Positions 16,964 to 24,833 of a stretch of DNA of 64,000 nucleotides are shown piece after piece. Within the stretch, counting starts at the first letter, position 1. The number at the start of each line of letters is the position of its first letter. This DNA is from an uncultured Clostridia bacterium (GTDB taxonomy: Bacteria; Bacillota; Clostridia; Christensenellales; Aristaeellaceae). The notes below the pieces were generated by a model. The model did not search any database. It saw only the letters and a list, made by a program, of their open reading frames with translations, and was not told the origin of the DNA. The DNA lies in assembly GCA_946411525.1 (NCBI GenBank), contig CAMKEI010000002.1, positions 1 through 64,000 on the forward strand, given 5' to 3'. The translations under genes were made by a program, and so were the position numbers.

Positions 16964-17774
16964 GGAGATCCTGAGCCTGGCGGCGGACGCGGCGCGCAAA
17001 GCCGGGATCTTCATCCGGGAGGCGCGCGGGAACGGGCTGCTGGTCAGCGCCAAATCGCGGAACGACTTCGTCTCGGACAAGGATCAGATGTCTGAAAATA
17101 TGATCCGGGAGATGATCCTGGAAAAGTATCCCGACCATCTCTTCTTCGGGGAGGAATCTGTTTCCGGCTGTTCCCCGGAGGAGGAGCGGGAACAGATTGA
17201 GGCCTTCCGGGACGAGGATTTCATCTGGGCGGTGGATCCCATTGACGGAACGGTCAACTACATCCGGGACTATCCCCAGTACGCGGTTTCCGTCGGTGTC
17301 ATCCATCGCCGGGAAATTATTGCGGGAGCTGTTTACGATCCCTTCCGGGACGAGCTCTTCACGGCCCGGAAAGGGCACGGCGCTTTCCGGAACGGTGAAA
17401 GGATCCGTGTTTCCGCGGCGAAGGAAACCGGGGACGCGATCGTCAATACGAGCATGCCGGTCTGCAGCATGACAACGCGGGCGGATATGGTTTCCCGGAT
17501 TCCTGCGGTCTCCGGCGTTTTCCAGTCCATGCGCGTATGGAACTGCGCGGCGGTCAGCCTGGCGTCCGTCGCCTGCGGTCGGTCCGACGCTGACTATGAG
17601 GCCGGCATCCATCTGTGGGATATGGCGGCCGGGATCCTGCTGGTCCGGGAAGCGGGCGGAGAAGTCACCCGGATGGACGGCTCGCCCTGCACGCTGGCCC
17701 AGACGGATGTCCTTGCCTCCAACGGGCGCTTCCATGCGGAGGCGGTTCGGGCACTGAACGGGAACAAGGAATAA
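16947..17774 (+). CDS. Inositol-monophosphatase-family phosphatase, 275 aa
   Basis: Has all metal-site motifs of the FIG superfamily: G-E69-E70-S, W-x-V-D97-P-I-D100-G-T and H-x-W-D-M-A-A-G near residue 222. Such enzymes remove phosphate from inositol phosphate, sugar phosphates, histidinol phosphate or PAP. The start codon lies within the end of the LacI gene (AAGGGA upstream), so it is translationally tied to the regulator and transporter. A phosphatase between a LacI regulator and sugar permeases is uncommon; it may process an imported phosphorylated sugar or polyol. The substrate is inference. Confidence 0.9.
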   Translation: MEKLYEEILSLAADAARKAGIFIREARGNGLLVSAKSRNDFVSDKDQMSENMIREMILEKYPDHLFFGEESVSGCSPEEEREQIEAFRDEDFIWAVDPIDGTVNYIRDYPQYAVSVGVIHRREIIAGAVYDPFRDELFTARKGHGAFRNGERIRVSAAKETGDAIVNTSMPVCSMTTRADMVSRIPAVSGVFQSMRVWNCAAVSLASVACGRSDADYEAGIHLWDMAAGILLVREAGGEVTRMDGSPCTLAQTDVLASNGRFHAEAVRALNGNKE

Positions 17775-17783
17775 GGATAAAGG

Positions 17784-18734
17784 GTGGCAAAGATGGAGTT
17801 AAGTGCAAAAACACTTCGGCAGAGAAAACGGCATATGCGGATCAAGATGGTCCGGCAGCACTGGCAGCTTTACCTGTTCCTGCTGCCGACAGTCATCTAT
17901 TTTCTGCTTTTCCGGTTTTATCCGATGTACGGCCTCCAGCTGGCCTTCAAGAATTACAGGATCCTGGACGGCATTTCCGGCAGCCCCTGGGTCGGGCTGG
18001 ACAATTTCAGGCGCTTCTTCACCACGGCAGACTTCGGGAAACTGATGTGGAATACCCTGAGCGTTTCCGTATTTACCCTGATCTTCACTTTCCCCCTGCC
18101 GATTATCCTGGCGCTGCTGCTTAACCAGCTGCCCTCCCTGAAATACAAAAAGCTCGTCCAGACGACGGTTTACGCGCCGCACTTCATTTCCACCGTGGTC
18201 ATGGTGGGAATGATTTTCCTGTTTACCTCGCCCTCTTCCGGACTGATCAACAAGATCTCGGAAGCTTTCGGCGGCAAGGCGGTTCATTATACGGCGGAAC
18301 CCGGCTGGTTCGTGCCGTTGTATGTGATCTCCGAGGTCTGGCAGTCCACCGGCTGGGGCAGCATCCTGTACCTGGCGGCGCTGGCCGGCGTCAGCCCCGA
18401 GCTGCATGAGGCGGCGCTGGTGGACGGCGCCAATAAATTCCAGCGGGTATGGCACATCGATATTCCCGGCATCCTGCCGACCATCGTCATCATGATGATC
18501 CTCAACGCCGGCAAAATCATGAATGTCGGATTTGAGAAGGCCTACCTGATGCAGACCTCCCTGAACATCCGCGCCAGCGAGATCATCGCTACCTATGTGT
18601 ATAAGCGCGGCGTGCTGAAATCCCAGATCGGCCTGTCCACGGCGGTAGGCCTGTTCGACTCAGTCGTCAATATGATCCTGGTGGTCTCGGTCAACTGGAT
18701 CTCCCGCAAAGTGACCGACTCGTCGTTGTTCTGA
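17784..18734 (+). CDS. ABC sugar permease, LplB/YteP type
   Basis: A 316-residue membrane protein with six helices; the first follows a basic N-terminus, as in LplB. The EAA loop is E-A-A-L-V-D-G-A-N-K-F (about 209-219). It pairs with the next permease to form the channel for oligosaccharide uptake. GTG at 17784 with AAGGA 6 nt upstream is chosen; ATG at 17793 is an alternative. No ATPase gene is present nearby, as is normal for this class, which borrows MsmX. Confidence 0.93.
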   Translation: MAKMELSAKTLRQRKRHMRIKMVRQHWQLYLFLLPTVIYFLLFRFYPMYGLQLAFKNYRILDGISGSPWVGLDNFRRFFTTADFGKLMWNTLSVSVFTLIFTFPLPIILALLLNQLPSLKYKKLVQTTVYAPHFISTVVMVGMIFLFTSPSSGLINKISEAFGGKAVHYTAEPGWFVPLYVISEVWQSTGWGSILYLAALAGVSPELHEAALVDGANKFQRVWHIDIPGILPTIVIMMILNAGKIMNVGFEKAYLMQTSLNIRASEIIATYVYKRGVLKSQIGLSTAVGLFDSVVNMILVVSVNWISRKVTDSSLF

Positions 18735-18750
18735 GGAGGGAGATGAAGAG

Positions 18751-19647
18751 ATGAAAAAGGCAAAAGGCGTCTCCCTCGGAAGGGCGGACCGGGTCTTCAA
18801 TATCATGGACTATGTCCTGCTGACCATCGCGTTCCTGCTGGTGGCGTATCCGCTGTATTTCGTGGTTATCGCCTCCATCTCCGACCCGGTGGCTGTATAC
18901 GAAGGGCGCGTAATCCTGTATCCCATCAAGCCGACTCTGGAAGGCTATGCCCGCATCTTCAGCTATGAAAGCCTGTTCACCGGTTACAAAAATACGCTGA
19001 TCTACACCGTGGTGGGCACGGCCATCAACGTGCTGCTGACCGTGACTGCCGGGTACGCCCTCAGCCGGAAGGAACTCGTCGGACGGAATGTCATGATGAT
19101 GGGCGTCATGTTCACGATGATCTTCTCCGGCGGCATGATCCCGAATTACCTGCTGGTCCGGAGCCTGGGGATCTACAATACCATGTGGGCCCTTATCCTG
19201 CCGGGCGCGGTGAGCACCTGGAATCTGATCGTGTGCCGTACCTTCTTCCAGCAGACGATCCCCGACGAGCTCCGGGAGGCGGCGGAGCTGGACGGCTGCG
19301 GGGACACTTCCTTCTTCCTGCGGGTGGTGCTTCCCCTGAGCGCCTCGATTATTGCGGTGATGGTGCTCTTCTACGCCGTGTCCCATTGGAACAGCTATTA
19401 CAACGCCCTGCTTTACCTGACATCTACCTCCAAGTATCCGTTGCAGCTGGTGCTGCGCAACATCCTGATTGTCAACACCCTGGACGACATGGTTAACGAC
19501 GTGGCGACCCAGGCTGCCCAGCAGCGTATGGGTGACCTGATCAAATACGGAATGATTATCGTTTCCTCGCTCCCGCTCCTGATCCTCTATCCGTTCCTGC
19601 AGAAATATTTCGTGCAGGGGGTTATGATCGGCGCGATCAAAGGATAA
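18751..19647 (+). CDS. ABC sugar permease, YtcP type
   Basis: A 298-residue, six-helix permease with the EAA loop E-A-A-E-L-D-G-C-G-D and the family's C-terminal V-Q-K/Q-G-V-M-I-G-A-I-K-G. It is the second subunit of the heterodimeric channel and starts 16 nt after the first permease gene with GAGGAGGG upstream. YtcP/LplC relatives move pectin- or xylan-derived oligosaccharides; the exact sugar is not known here. Confidence 0.94.
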   Translation: MKKAKGVSLGRADRVFNIMDYVLLTIAFLLVAYPLYFVVIASISDPVAVYEGRVILYPIKPTLEGYARIFSYESLFTGYKNTLIYTVVGTAINVLLTVTAGYALSRKELVGRNVMMMGVMFTMIFSGGMIPNYLLVRSLGIYNTMWALILPGAVSTWNLIVCRTFFQQTIPDELREAAELDGCGDTSFFLRVVLPLSASIIAVMVLFYAVSHWNSYYNALLYLTSTSKYPLQLVLRNILIVNTLDDMVNDVATQAAQQRMGDLIKYGMIIVSSLPLLILYPFLQKYFVQGVMIGAIKG

Positions 19648-19668
19648 GAAGAGTTTTGCTCGCTGCAG

Positions 19669-19725
19669 GGGGAAACGGTTTCCCCGGTCAATGATGTAAT
19701 TTTCAGGATTGATAATTCCTGAAAA
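19669..19725 (+). promoter_or_regulatory. Palindrome and hairpin before the binding-protein gene
   Basis: Two inverted repeats lie in the 97-nt gap: 19669-19685 (8-bp arms around one base, with AAACGGTTT resembling the LacI operator core) and 19700-19725 (9-bp arms, 8-nt loop). They may be an operator and an mRNA-stabilising or processing stem giving the binding protein higher levels than the permeases. No -35/-10 pair is evident. Confidence 0.5.
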
Positions 19726-19744
19726 AATATAAGGAGGAAGAACC

Positions 19745-21319
19745 ATGAAAAAACTCATTTCCCTGCTTCTGGCGCTGGCCCTGCTCATGACCTGCGCCGC
19801 CGCTCTCGCCGAGGACTACTACCCGGCGGAGAAGGTCTCCTACAACGTCTGGATCCGCATGCGCCCGATGAACGGCAACGCGGACGATATGGAGATCTTC
19901 AAGATCATGGAGGAAAAGACCAATGTTCACATGAACTTTGAGCAGATCCCCCAGGCTGACTGGGAGGAGAAGATCCTGCAGAACCTGAACGGCGGCGTGG
20001 ATCTGCCGGACGCCTACTATTCCGGTTACTCCCTGAACTCCACCCAGCTGCTGCAGTACGCCAACCAGGGTATGTTCCTGCCCCTGAACGACTACATTGA
20101 GCAGTATATGCCCAACTTCAAAGCCAAGCTGGAAGCCCATCCCGAAGTGAAGGCTGCCATCACGGCCCCCGACGGCAATATCTACTCCCTGCCGTTCTGC
20201 CGCTTCGACGGTCTGACCGGCCAGATCCCGAGCAATATGTTCATCAATAAGGTCTGGCTGGACAAGCTGAACCTGGAAGTGCCCACGACCATCGACGAGC
20301 TGGAAACCGTCCTGACCGCGTTCAAGGAGAACGACTGCAACGGCAACGGCGATCCGGACGATGAGATCCCCATGACCTTCAAGTTTGAAGGATCCCAGCG
20401 CGACCTGGGCGGCCTGTTCGGCATGTTCGGCTATGCGGATAACCTGTATACCGGCCAGCATCACTTCTGCGTGGACGACGGGAAGGTGATCTACACCCCG
20501 ACCACCGAAGGCTACAAGAAGGCCTGCTCCTATCTGTACGAGCACTTCTTCTCCAAGGGCCTGATCGACCAGGAAGGCTTCACCATGGACAAGGCCACCT
20601 ACAATGCCCAGAACCAGGGCGAGGTCGCCAATATCGGGTCCTACTTCTCCTGGAACATCTTCGACCTGGGCGAAATCCACAAGGATGAGTACGTGCCCAT
20701 GGCGCCTCTCCTCGGACCTGACGGCACCACCAGCTGGGGCTATGTGACCTCCTCCGGCATCGAGACGGTCGGTCTGATCGTCACCAAGGACTGCAAGGAT
20801 CCGGTTAACCTGCTCAAGTGGGCGGACCTGACCTATGACGATTACTATGGCATGCAGCTCGAGTACGGCTGCATCGGCACCAATATCAAGGAAGCCGAAG
20901 AAGGCAGCCAGTTCCAGTATGAGTACATCGATTATCCGGAAGGCATGACTTATGACGAGTTCCTGTTTGGGAACACCTATCCGGACTCCTGCCTGGCGCT
21001 GTTCCGCGACTTCTATGACACGGTTCTGTCCATGCCCGACAGCGCCAAGGCCAAGGACAAGATCAACAGCGAGATGTACCTGCCTGTGGCGACCACCAAG
21101 TATTATCCGACCCTGCTGTTCAGCGCGGAGGATAATGACCGTATCGCCGACATCAGCACGGACATCATCGGTCTGGCGGAAGAGAAGCGCGCCGAGTGGC
21201 TTGCCCGCGGCGGCGTCGAAAATGAATGGGAAGACTATCTCGCACGGCTGGACGCCATGGGCCTGCAGGAATACATCGATATCTACCAGAAGACCTATGA
21301 CGTGGCTTTCGGCCAGTAA
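19745..21319 (+). CDS. ABC sugar-binding protein, LplA/YtcQ type, 524 aa
   Basis: Signal peptide at 1-22 (L-L-L-A-L-A-L-L-M-T-C-A-A-A-L-A-E), then a family 1 extracellular solute-binding protein of the large LplA/YtcQ class, rich in tyrosine and tryptophan expected to stack on sugars. Cys17 sits in L-M-T-C, a poor lipobox, so anchoring is uncertain. Codon use is strongly biased (few rare codons, mostly GCC, CTG, GGC), which suits high expression. AAGGAGG upstream. Last gene of the LacI operon, followed by a terminator. Confidence 0.94.
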   Translation: MKKLISLLLALALLMTCAAALAEDYYPAEKVSYNVWIRMRPMNGNADDMEIFKIMEEKTNVHMNFEQIPQADWEEKILQNLNGGVDLPDAYYSGYSLNSTQLLQYANQGMFLPLNDYIEQYMPNFKAKLEAHPEVKAAITAPDGNIYSLPFCRFDGLTGQIPSNMFINKVWLDKLNLEVPTTIDELETVLTAFKENDCNGNGDPDDEIPMTFKFEGSQRDLGGLFGMFGYADNLYTGQHHFCVDDGKVIYTPTTEGYKKACSYLYEHFFSKGLIDQEGFTMDKATYNAQNQGEVANIGSYFSWNIFDLGEIHKDEYVPMAPLLGPDGTTSWGYVTSSGIETVGLIVTKDCKDPVNLLKWADLTYDDYYGMQLEYGCIGTNIKEAEEGSQFQYEYIDYPEGMTYDEFLFGNTYPDSCLALFRDFYDTVLSMPDSAKAKDKINSEMYLPVATTKYYPTLLFSAEDNDRIADISTDIIGLAEEKRAEWLARGGVENEWEDYLARLDAMGLQEYIDIYQKTYDVAFGQ

Positions 21320-21333
21320 GCCATAAAGCACAG

Positions 21334-21364
21334 CAGGGGGGAGCAGACGCTCTCCCCTGTTTTT
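21334..21364 (+). terminator. Rho-independent terminator of the sugar operon
   Basis: An 11-bp GC-rich stem with one G-U pair (21334-21344 and 21349-21359) and loop AGAC, followed by TTTTT (21360-21364). Confidence 0.9.
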
Positions 21365-21385
21365 GTGTTGTCTTTTACCGTTCTG

Positions 21386-21394
21386 TGGTATAAT
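21386..21394 (+). promoter_or_regulatory. Extended -10 promoter
   Basis: TGG-TATAAT (TGn at 21386, TATAAT 21389-21394), 38 nt before the ATG of the MBL-fold gene. A partial -35 (TTGTCT, 15-nt spacer) lies upstream. Confidence 0.7.
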
Positions 21395-21432
21395 CATTTC
21401 AGAGAAAAAGCAAAAGAACGGAGGATCTCATC

Positions 21433-22116
21433 ATGAAAAAAGCGCTGTGCGGCATTCTGTCCCTTTCCGTGCTGCTGCTGGGCTGCGGCACCGCCCTGGC
21501 GGAGGACGTCCCTGCCCATAAACTGCTTTACCAGGGCCACGGGAGCCTTCGCATCGTCACGGCCGAAGGCAAGGTCATCTATATTGATCCCTACGCCGGG
21601 GACGGCTATGATCTGCCTGCCGACCTGATCCTCATGACCCACGGCCATTCGGATCATACCGCGGTAAAACTGATCAAAAAGAAAAATGAGGGCTGCCGGA
21701 CCATTAAATGGGAGGAAGCCCTTGTCAAAGGGGAATATAAGACTTTCGACCTGGGGTTCACCACGGTGGAGGCGGTCCAGGCCGGCAACAACAGAAACCA
21801 TAATATCAGGGAGTGCGTCGGCTGGGTGATTACCCTTTCCGGCGGCGTGACGGTCTATGTCTCCGGCGATACTTCCACTACCGACCAGATGCGGGAGCTC
21901 GGGGAACGGGATCTCCACTATGCCTTCTTCTGCTGCGACGGCATTTATAATATGGATATGCAGGAAGCCATCGCCTGCGCAAAGACGGTGAACGCGCGCC
22001 ACAGCATTCCGTACCACATGGCGCCGGGAAAGCTCTTCGATGAAGCGCGGGCGGAAACCTTCGATGTCCCGGACCGCCTGATCATCCCTGCCGGGGAAGA
22101 AATCACGCTGGAGTGA
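21433..22116 (+). CDS. Exported metallo-beta-lactamase-fold hydrolase, probable lipoprotein
   Basis: Signal peptide with lipobox L-L-G-C18, then the UPF0173/UlaG-like MBL domain with H70-G-H72-S-D74-H75 and S-G-D-T-S for metal binding. Related cytoplasmic proteins are phosphodiesterases or lactonases; an exported, lipid-anchored version is less usual and its substrate is unknown. Only 227 residues, with a short C-terminus. Its last 14 bases overlap the converging hydrolase gene. Confidence 0.87.
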   Translation: MKKALCGILSLSVLLLGCGTALAEDVPAHKLLYQGHGSLRIVTAEGKVIYIDPYAGDGYDLPADLILMTHGHSDHTAVKLIKKKNEGCRTIKWEEALVKGEYKTFDLGFTTVEAVQAGNNRNHNIRECVGWVITLSGGVTVYVSGDTSTTDQMRELGERDLHYAFFCCDGIYNMDMQEAIACAKTVNARHSIPYHMAPGKLFDEARAETFDVPDRLIIPAGEEITLE

Positions 22117-22774
22117 CGAGCCTGCCTGCGAAATCCAGGATGATCTCCCCGATCTTCGGGTTGTGGACGATATAGGATCCGTGATCCTCGCCGTCCAGGA
22201 TCCGGAGTTCCGCGCCGGGAATGGCTGCGGCGATGTGCCGGGTCTGCTTTTCGACTACCAGGTCCCTGCTTCCGGCCAGCACCAGCGTCTTCGCGCGGAT
22301 CAGCCGCAGTGCCTCATCCCGGATATCCGGTTCGTCCATCATCAGGCGGATCTTCGGATCCCGCTTCAGCAGGTACAGTACGCGGAACAAAAGCCGCAGC
22401 TTCAGTTTCACACCCCGGGGATTCAGGTTTGCTCCGCTGACGATCAGCGTGGAGATGCGGCCGCATTTCGCTGCCGCCAGCAGCCCGACGATTCCGCCGT
22501 CGCTGAACCCATAGAATATCGCGTCGGACAGATCCAGGGCTTCCATCAGTGCGACGGCGTCGTCCGCCATGTCGGCATAATGCAGTTCCCAGGCGGGGGA
22601 GCTCTGTCCGTGTCCCCGGCTGTCCACGCAGTAGCATGTGAAGCGGCCCTTCAGGATTTCCACGGCTTCGTCGAAAATTGTATGGTCTTCGCCGTTCCCG
22701 TGGACCATAACCAGCGGCCGGCCCTCCCCGGTCTTTTCATAAAACAGGTCGACGCCGTTAACATGCGCGGTCAT
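22103..22774 (-). CDS. Alpha/beta hydrolase, 223 aa
   Basis: Fold markers: V-H-G-N-G-E-D-H oxyanion region, nucleophile G-F-S91-D-G-G, acid in A-G-S-R-D and base in G-E-D-H-G. S-D-G-G elbows occur in small cytoplasmic hydrolases of the 3-oxoadipate enol-lactonase/esterase type. ATG at 22774 has AGGAGG at 7 nt; the longer frame to 22819 crosses the opposite promoter. Divergent from the Cas4-like gene. Substrate unknown. Confidence 0.85.
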   Translation of the reverse strand: MTAHVNGVDLFYEKTGEGRPLVMVHGNGEDHTIFDEAVEILKGRFTCYCVDSRGHGQSSPAWELHYADMADDAVALMEALDLSDAIFYGFSDGGIVGLLAAAKCGRISTLIVSGANLNPRGVKLKLRLLFRVLYLLKRDPKIRLMMDEPDIRDEALRLIRAKTLVLAGSRDLVVEKQTRHIAAAIPGAELRILDGEDHGSYIVHNPKIGEIILDFAGRLVTPA

Positions 22775-22799
22775 GCTGTATCCTCCTGTTCGCGGTTTG

Positions 22800-22808
22800 T
22801 GATATAAT
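22800..22808 (+). promoter_or_regulatory. Extended -10 promoter of the Cas4-like operon
   Basis: TGA-TATAAT (22800-22808), 31 nt before the ATG; no good -35. Confidence 0.65.
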
Positions 22809-22839
22809 AATCGTATCATGAAAGAGTGCAGGAGTAAAC

Positions 22840-23676
22840 ATGGGTATCACGAAAACGGATTTCATGCGGGGAATGCAGTGCCGTAAGATGCTCTGGCTGG
22901 ACCGGCATAAACCGCAGTACAGGGTTATCCCGCCGGAAACCCGTGCCCGACTGGACGCCGGGAATGTCTTCGGCGACCGGGCCATGAGCATGTTCGGGCC
23001 CTATGAGGAGATGACTGTGTACCTGCCGGGTACCCGGATCCCGGACAAGAAAAAGATGGCGGAGAAAACCGCCCTTCACCTGCAGCTTGGCACGCCGGTC
23101 ATCTGCGAGGCGGCGTTCCTGTACTACAACAATTACTGCGCTGCTGATATCCTGAAAAAGACAGACGCCGGTTACGACCTGTACGAAGTCAAGAACACCG
23201 GCACCGTGAAGGATCAGTTCATACGGGATGCAGCCTTCCAGTACTACATCATGGACCGCTGCAAGGTCCGTATTCACCGTATATACATCGTCCTGCACGG
23301 TCCGGACGAGAACAATCCTTTTGTTCCGGAAGACATTACAGAACAGGCAAAGGCCCTGGCACCCTGGATCAACGACCATATCTGGGACCTCAACCGGATG
23401 TGGAAACAGCAGGAGGAACCGGAGCAGGAACCGGGGGAGCAGTGTACCTGCCCCTATGAGTGCTGGTATTACGCCTACTGCCATAACGCCCGTCCCGAAC
23501 AGATCCGAATGGACATACTGAAAGGAGAAACCACCATGAGCGAACGGAAGGCCGACAAAGCGGAAAAGGAATGGTCCGACGAGATTCCGGATGATGAAGA
23601 GGAAATCCGGCCGGAACCCTACGAGGAGACCTATCAGGACGGCACGCCGAAGAATGAGTGCTGGAAGGACAGGTAA
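22840..23676 (+). CDS. Stand-alone Cas4/Dna2-like PD-(D/E)XK nuclease with Fe-S cysteines
   Basis: The N-terminus (K-T-D-F-M-R-G-M-Q-C14-R-K-M-L-W-L) is that of DUF2779/RecB-like nucleases. Active-site residues are E90, D103, E116-V-K118 and Q134-Y-Y, the Cas4/Dna2 order. Cys14 with C202, C204, C208 and C214 (in C-T-C-P-Y-E-C-W-Y-Y-A-Y-C) can hold a 4Fe-4S cluster. At 278 residues it lacks the second nuclease domain of DUF2779 proteins. No CRISPR array or other cas gene is in the window. An in-frame ATG at 23536 follows AAAGGAG and would make an acidic 46-residue C-terminal protein. Two unknown genes follow without gaps. Confidence 0.82.
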   Translation: MGITKTDFMRGMQCRKMLWLDRHKPQYRVIPPETRARLDAGNVFGDRAMSMFGPYEEMTVYLPGTRIPDKKKMAEKTALHLQLGTPVICEAAFLYYNNYCAADILKKTDAGYDLYEVKNTGTVKDQFIRDAAFQYYIMDRCKVRIHRIYIVLHGPDENNPFVPEDITEQAKALAPWINDHIWDLNRMWKQQEEPEQEPGEQCTCPYECWYYAYCHNARPEQIRMDILKGETTMSERKADKAEKEWSDEIPDDEEEIRPEPYEETYQDGTPKNECWKDR

Positions 23677-23919
23677 ATGACGCGCAGTTTCCGGATCGCC
23701 GATACCACCCGGGAGGAGCGCGAGCAGATTGTTGCGGAATCCATCGGCAATATCTCGGGTCTGTGCGACGGCTGCAGCCCGGGAATCATTGAGATGTACC
23801 AGGACTATATCGACGGAAAGAAAGAGCTCCGCGAGATCAACGCGGAGTTCAGGCGGAGCTATACTTCCGGCGCTTCTGGCCCGTACCGTACCGGCTGCAT
23901 GATGGAGGAAGACAGATGA
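23677..23919 (+). CDS. Unknown 80-aa protein in Cas4-like operon
   Basis: Begins directly at the base after the nuclease stop (TAAATG). It has D-T-T-R-E-E-R-E-Q-I-V, a cysteine pair C30-x-x-C33 and Y-Q-D-Y-I-D-G-K-K-E-L-R-E-I-N-A-E-F. I have an impression of a widespread small clostridial family and of some likeness to VbhA-type antitoxins, but cannot assign it. It overlaps the next gene by ATGA. Confidence 0.7.
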   Translation: MTRSFRIADTTREEREQIVAESIGNISGLCDGCSPGIIEMYQDYIDGKKELREINAEFRRSYTSGASGPYRTGCMMEEDR

Positions 23920-24287
23920 CCACTTATAACGACGCGAGAATCCTGACCGCGGAGGATCTGAAAAAGGTAACGGAAACCGGCAGCAACCCGACGGTGGGCC
24001 GGCTGGTGTTCGTGGAGCTGATGACCGGAGACGGAAGCCCGGGAAGGATCTTCCCGTGCTTTATTGAGGCCTGGCGCAGGGATGACAGCCACCGGATCCC
24101 GGACCGGCCGGACGGCAGGCCATGGATGCTGTTCCGCTGCGCTGTCGTCCAGGCCAAGGACGGTGCCTGCGGCGTTCTGCAGGTCACAATACACGAGGCG
24201 GAACTGAATGTCCGGAAGCGCTTCTGGGACAAGCCCCCGGCGCACAACCTGATGAAGAACCAGGCGGCAAACGGCCTGCTGCAGTAG
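23916..24287 (+). CDS. Unknown 123-aa protein in Cas4-like operon
   Basis: Starts inside the previous stop (ATGA) with GGAGGAAGAC upstream, so the three genes are translated in a chain. Sequence is mixed alpha/beta with R-P-W-M-L-F-R-C-A-V-V and a basic, asparagine-rich end. No signal peptide, membrane helix or recognised domain. Confidence 0.7.
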   Translation: MTTYNDARILTAEDLKKVTETGSNPTVGRLVFVELMTGDGSPGRIFPCFIEAWRRDDSHRIPDRPDGRPWMLFRCAVVQAKDGACGVLQVTIHEAELNVRKRFWDKPPAHNLMKNQAANGLLQ

Positions 24288-24297
24288 GAAATGAAAT

Positions 24298-24325
24298 GCG
24301 GTGCCTGCGCTCAGACAGGCACCGC
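24298..24325. terminator. Hairpin between converging genes
   Basis: Perfect 10-bp stem (24298-24307 with 24316-24325), 8-nt loop, between the Cas4-like operon and the HPr-like gene. The T tract expected for either strand is poor, so its role as terminator is likely but not sure. Confidence 0.55.
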
Positions 24326-24362
24326 GGAGAAAAAAAGGATAATACCCCCATGAAGACAGCGC

Positions 24363-24599
24363 TCAGGTTTCCGTCCCTGTAAACGGGCGGAGTTCTTCCA
24401 GCAGCTGGTCGCACTGGTCGTGATAGATTTCCAGGCTGACAGGGCGGCTCAGGTCCAGGGAGTAGATCCCCAGGACCGATTTGGCGTCCACGACGTGGCG
24501 CCCGGACCTGAGATCCATCTCGAACGGATAACGGTTGATGATATTGACAAACCGATTGACGTTTTTGGCGAGGCTCAGGCGAATCATGACACTTATCAC
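24363..24599 (-). CDS. HPr-like protein lacking the phosphorylated histidine, 78 aa
   Basis: The C-terminal half keeps the HPr pattern V-D-A-K-S-V-L-G-I-Y-S-L-D-L around the regulatory serine, but the N-terminal G-x-H-A-R-P active site is absent (M-I-R-L-S-L-A-K-N-V-N-R-F). It therefore cannot carry PEP-derived phosphate in the usual way; a Crh-like regulatory role is possible. GTG at 24599 has GGAGG 9 nt upstream; ATG at 24587 is an alternative. It starts 4 nt after the XRE gene stop. Confidence 0.78.
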   Translation of the reverse strand: MISVMIRLSLAKNVNRFVNIINRYPFEMDLRSGRHVVDAKSVLGIYSLDLSRPVSLEIYHDQCDQLLEELRPFTGTET

Positions 24600-24603
24600 A
24601 GGT

Positions 24604-24801
24604 TCAGCCCTCCCCGGTCAGTTCGCTGATCCGGACACCGAAATAGCTGGCAATATCCTCCAGCAGTTCTTTTTCGGGTTCACTGAATCCGTTTTCCCAG
24701 TTGCTGCAGGTTCCGCGCATCAGGCCGAACACCTCGTCAGCAGCGGCCTGGGACAGACCGCGCTGTTCGCGCAGCTCACGGAATCGGTTCCTGAATTCCA
24801 T
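24604..24801 (-). CDS. XRE-family transcriptional regulator, 65 aa
   Basis: A single helix-turn-helix: F-R-E-L-R-E-Q-R-G-L-S-Q-A-A-A-D-E-V-F-G-L-M-R..., followed by the W-E-N-G-F-S-E-P motif. The open frame continues to 24867, but that part covers a promoter and a palindrome, so the start at 24801 is chosen. Operon partner of the HPr-like gene. Likely autorepressor. Confidence 0.85.
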   Translation of the reverse strand: MEFRNRFRELREQRGLSQAAADEVFGLMRGTCSNWENGFSEPEKELLEDIASYFGVRISELTGEG

Positions 24802-24833
24802 CGGTATATCCAGCTTTCTGTTTGGCTCTGTCC

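Noticed and set aside
19703..21397. 564-codon minus-strand frame
   Set aside because: Shadow of the sugar-binding protein, whose strong codon bias leaves an open opposite frame.
22840..23676. CRISPR-Cas locus
   Set aside because: A Cas4-like gene is present, but no repeat array or cas1/cas2 was seen anywhere in the window.
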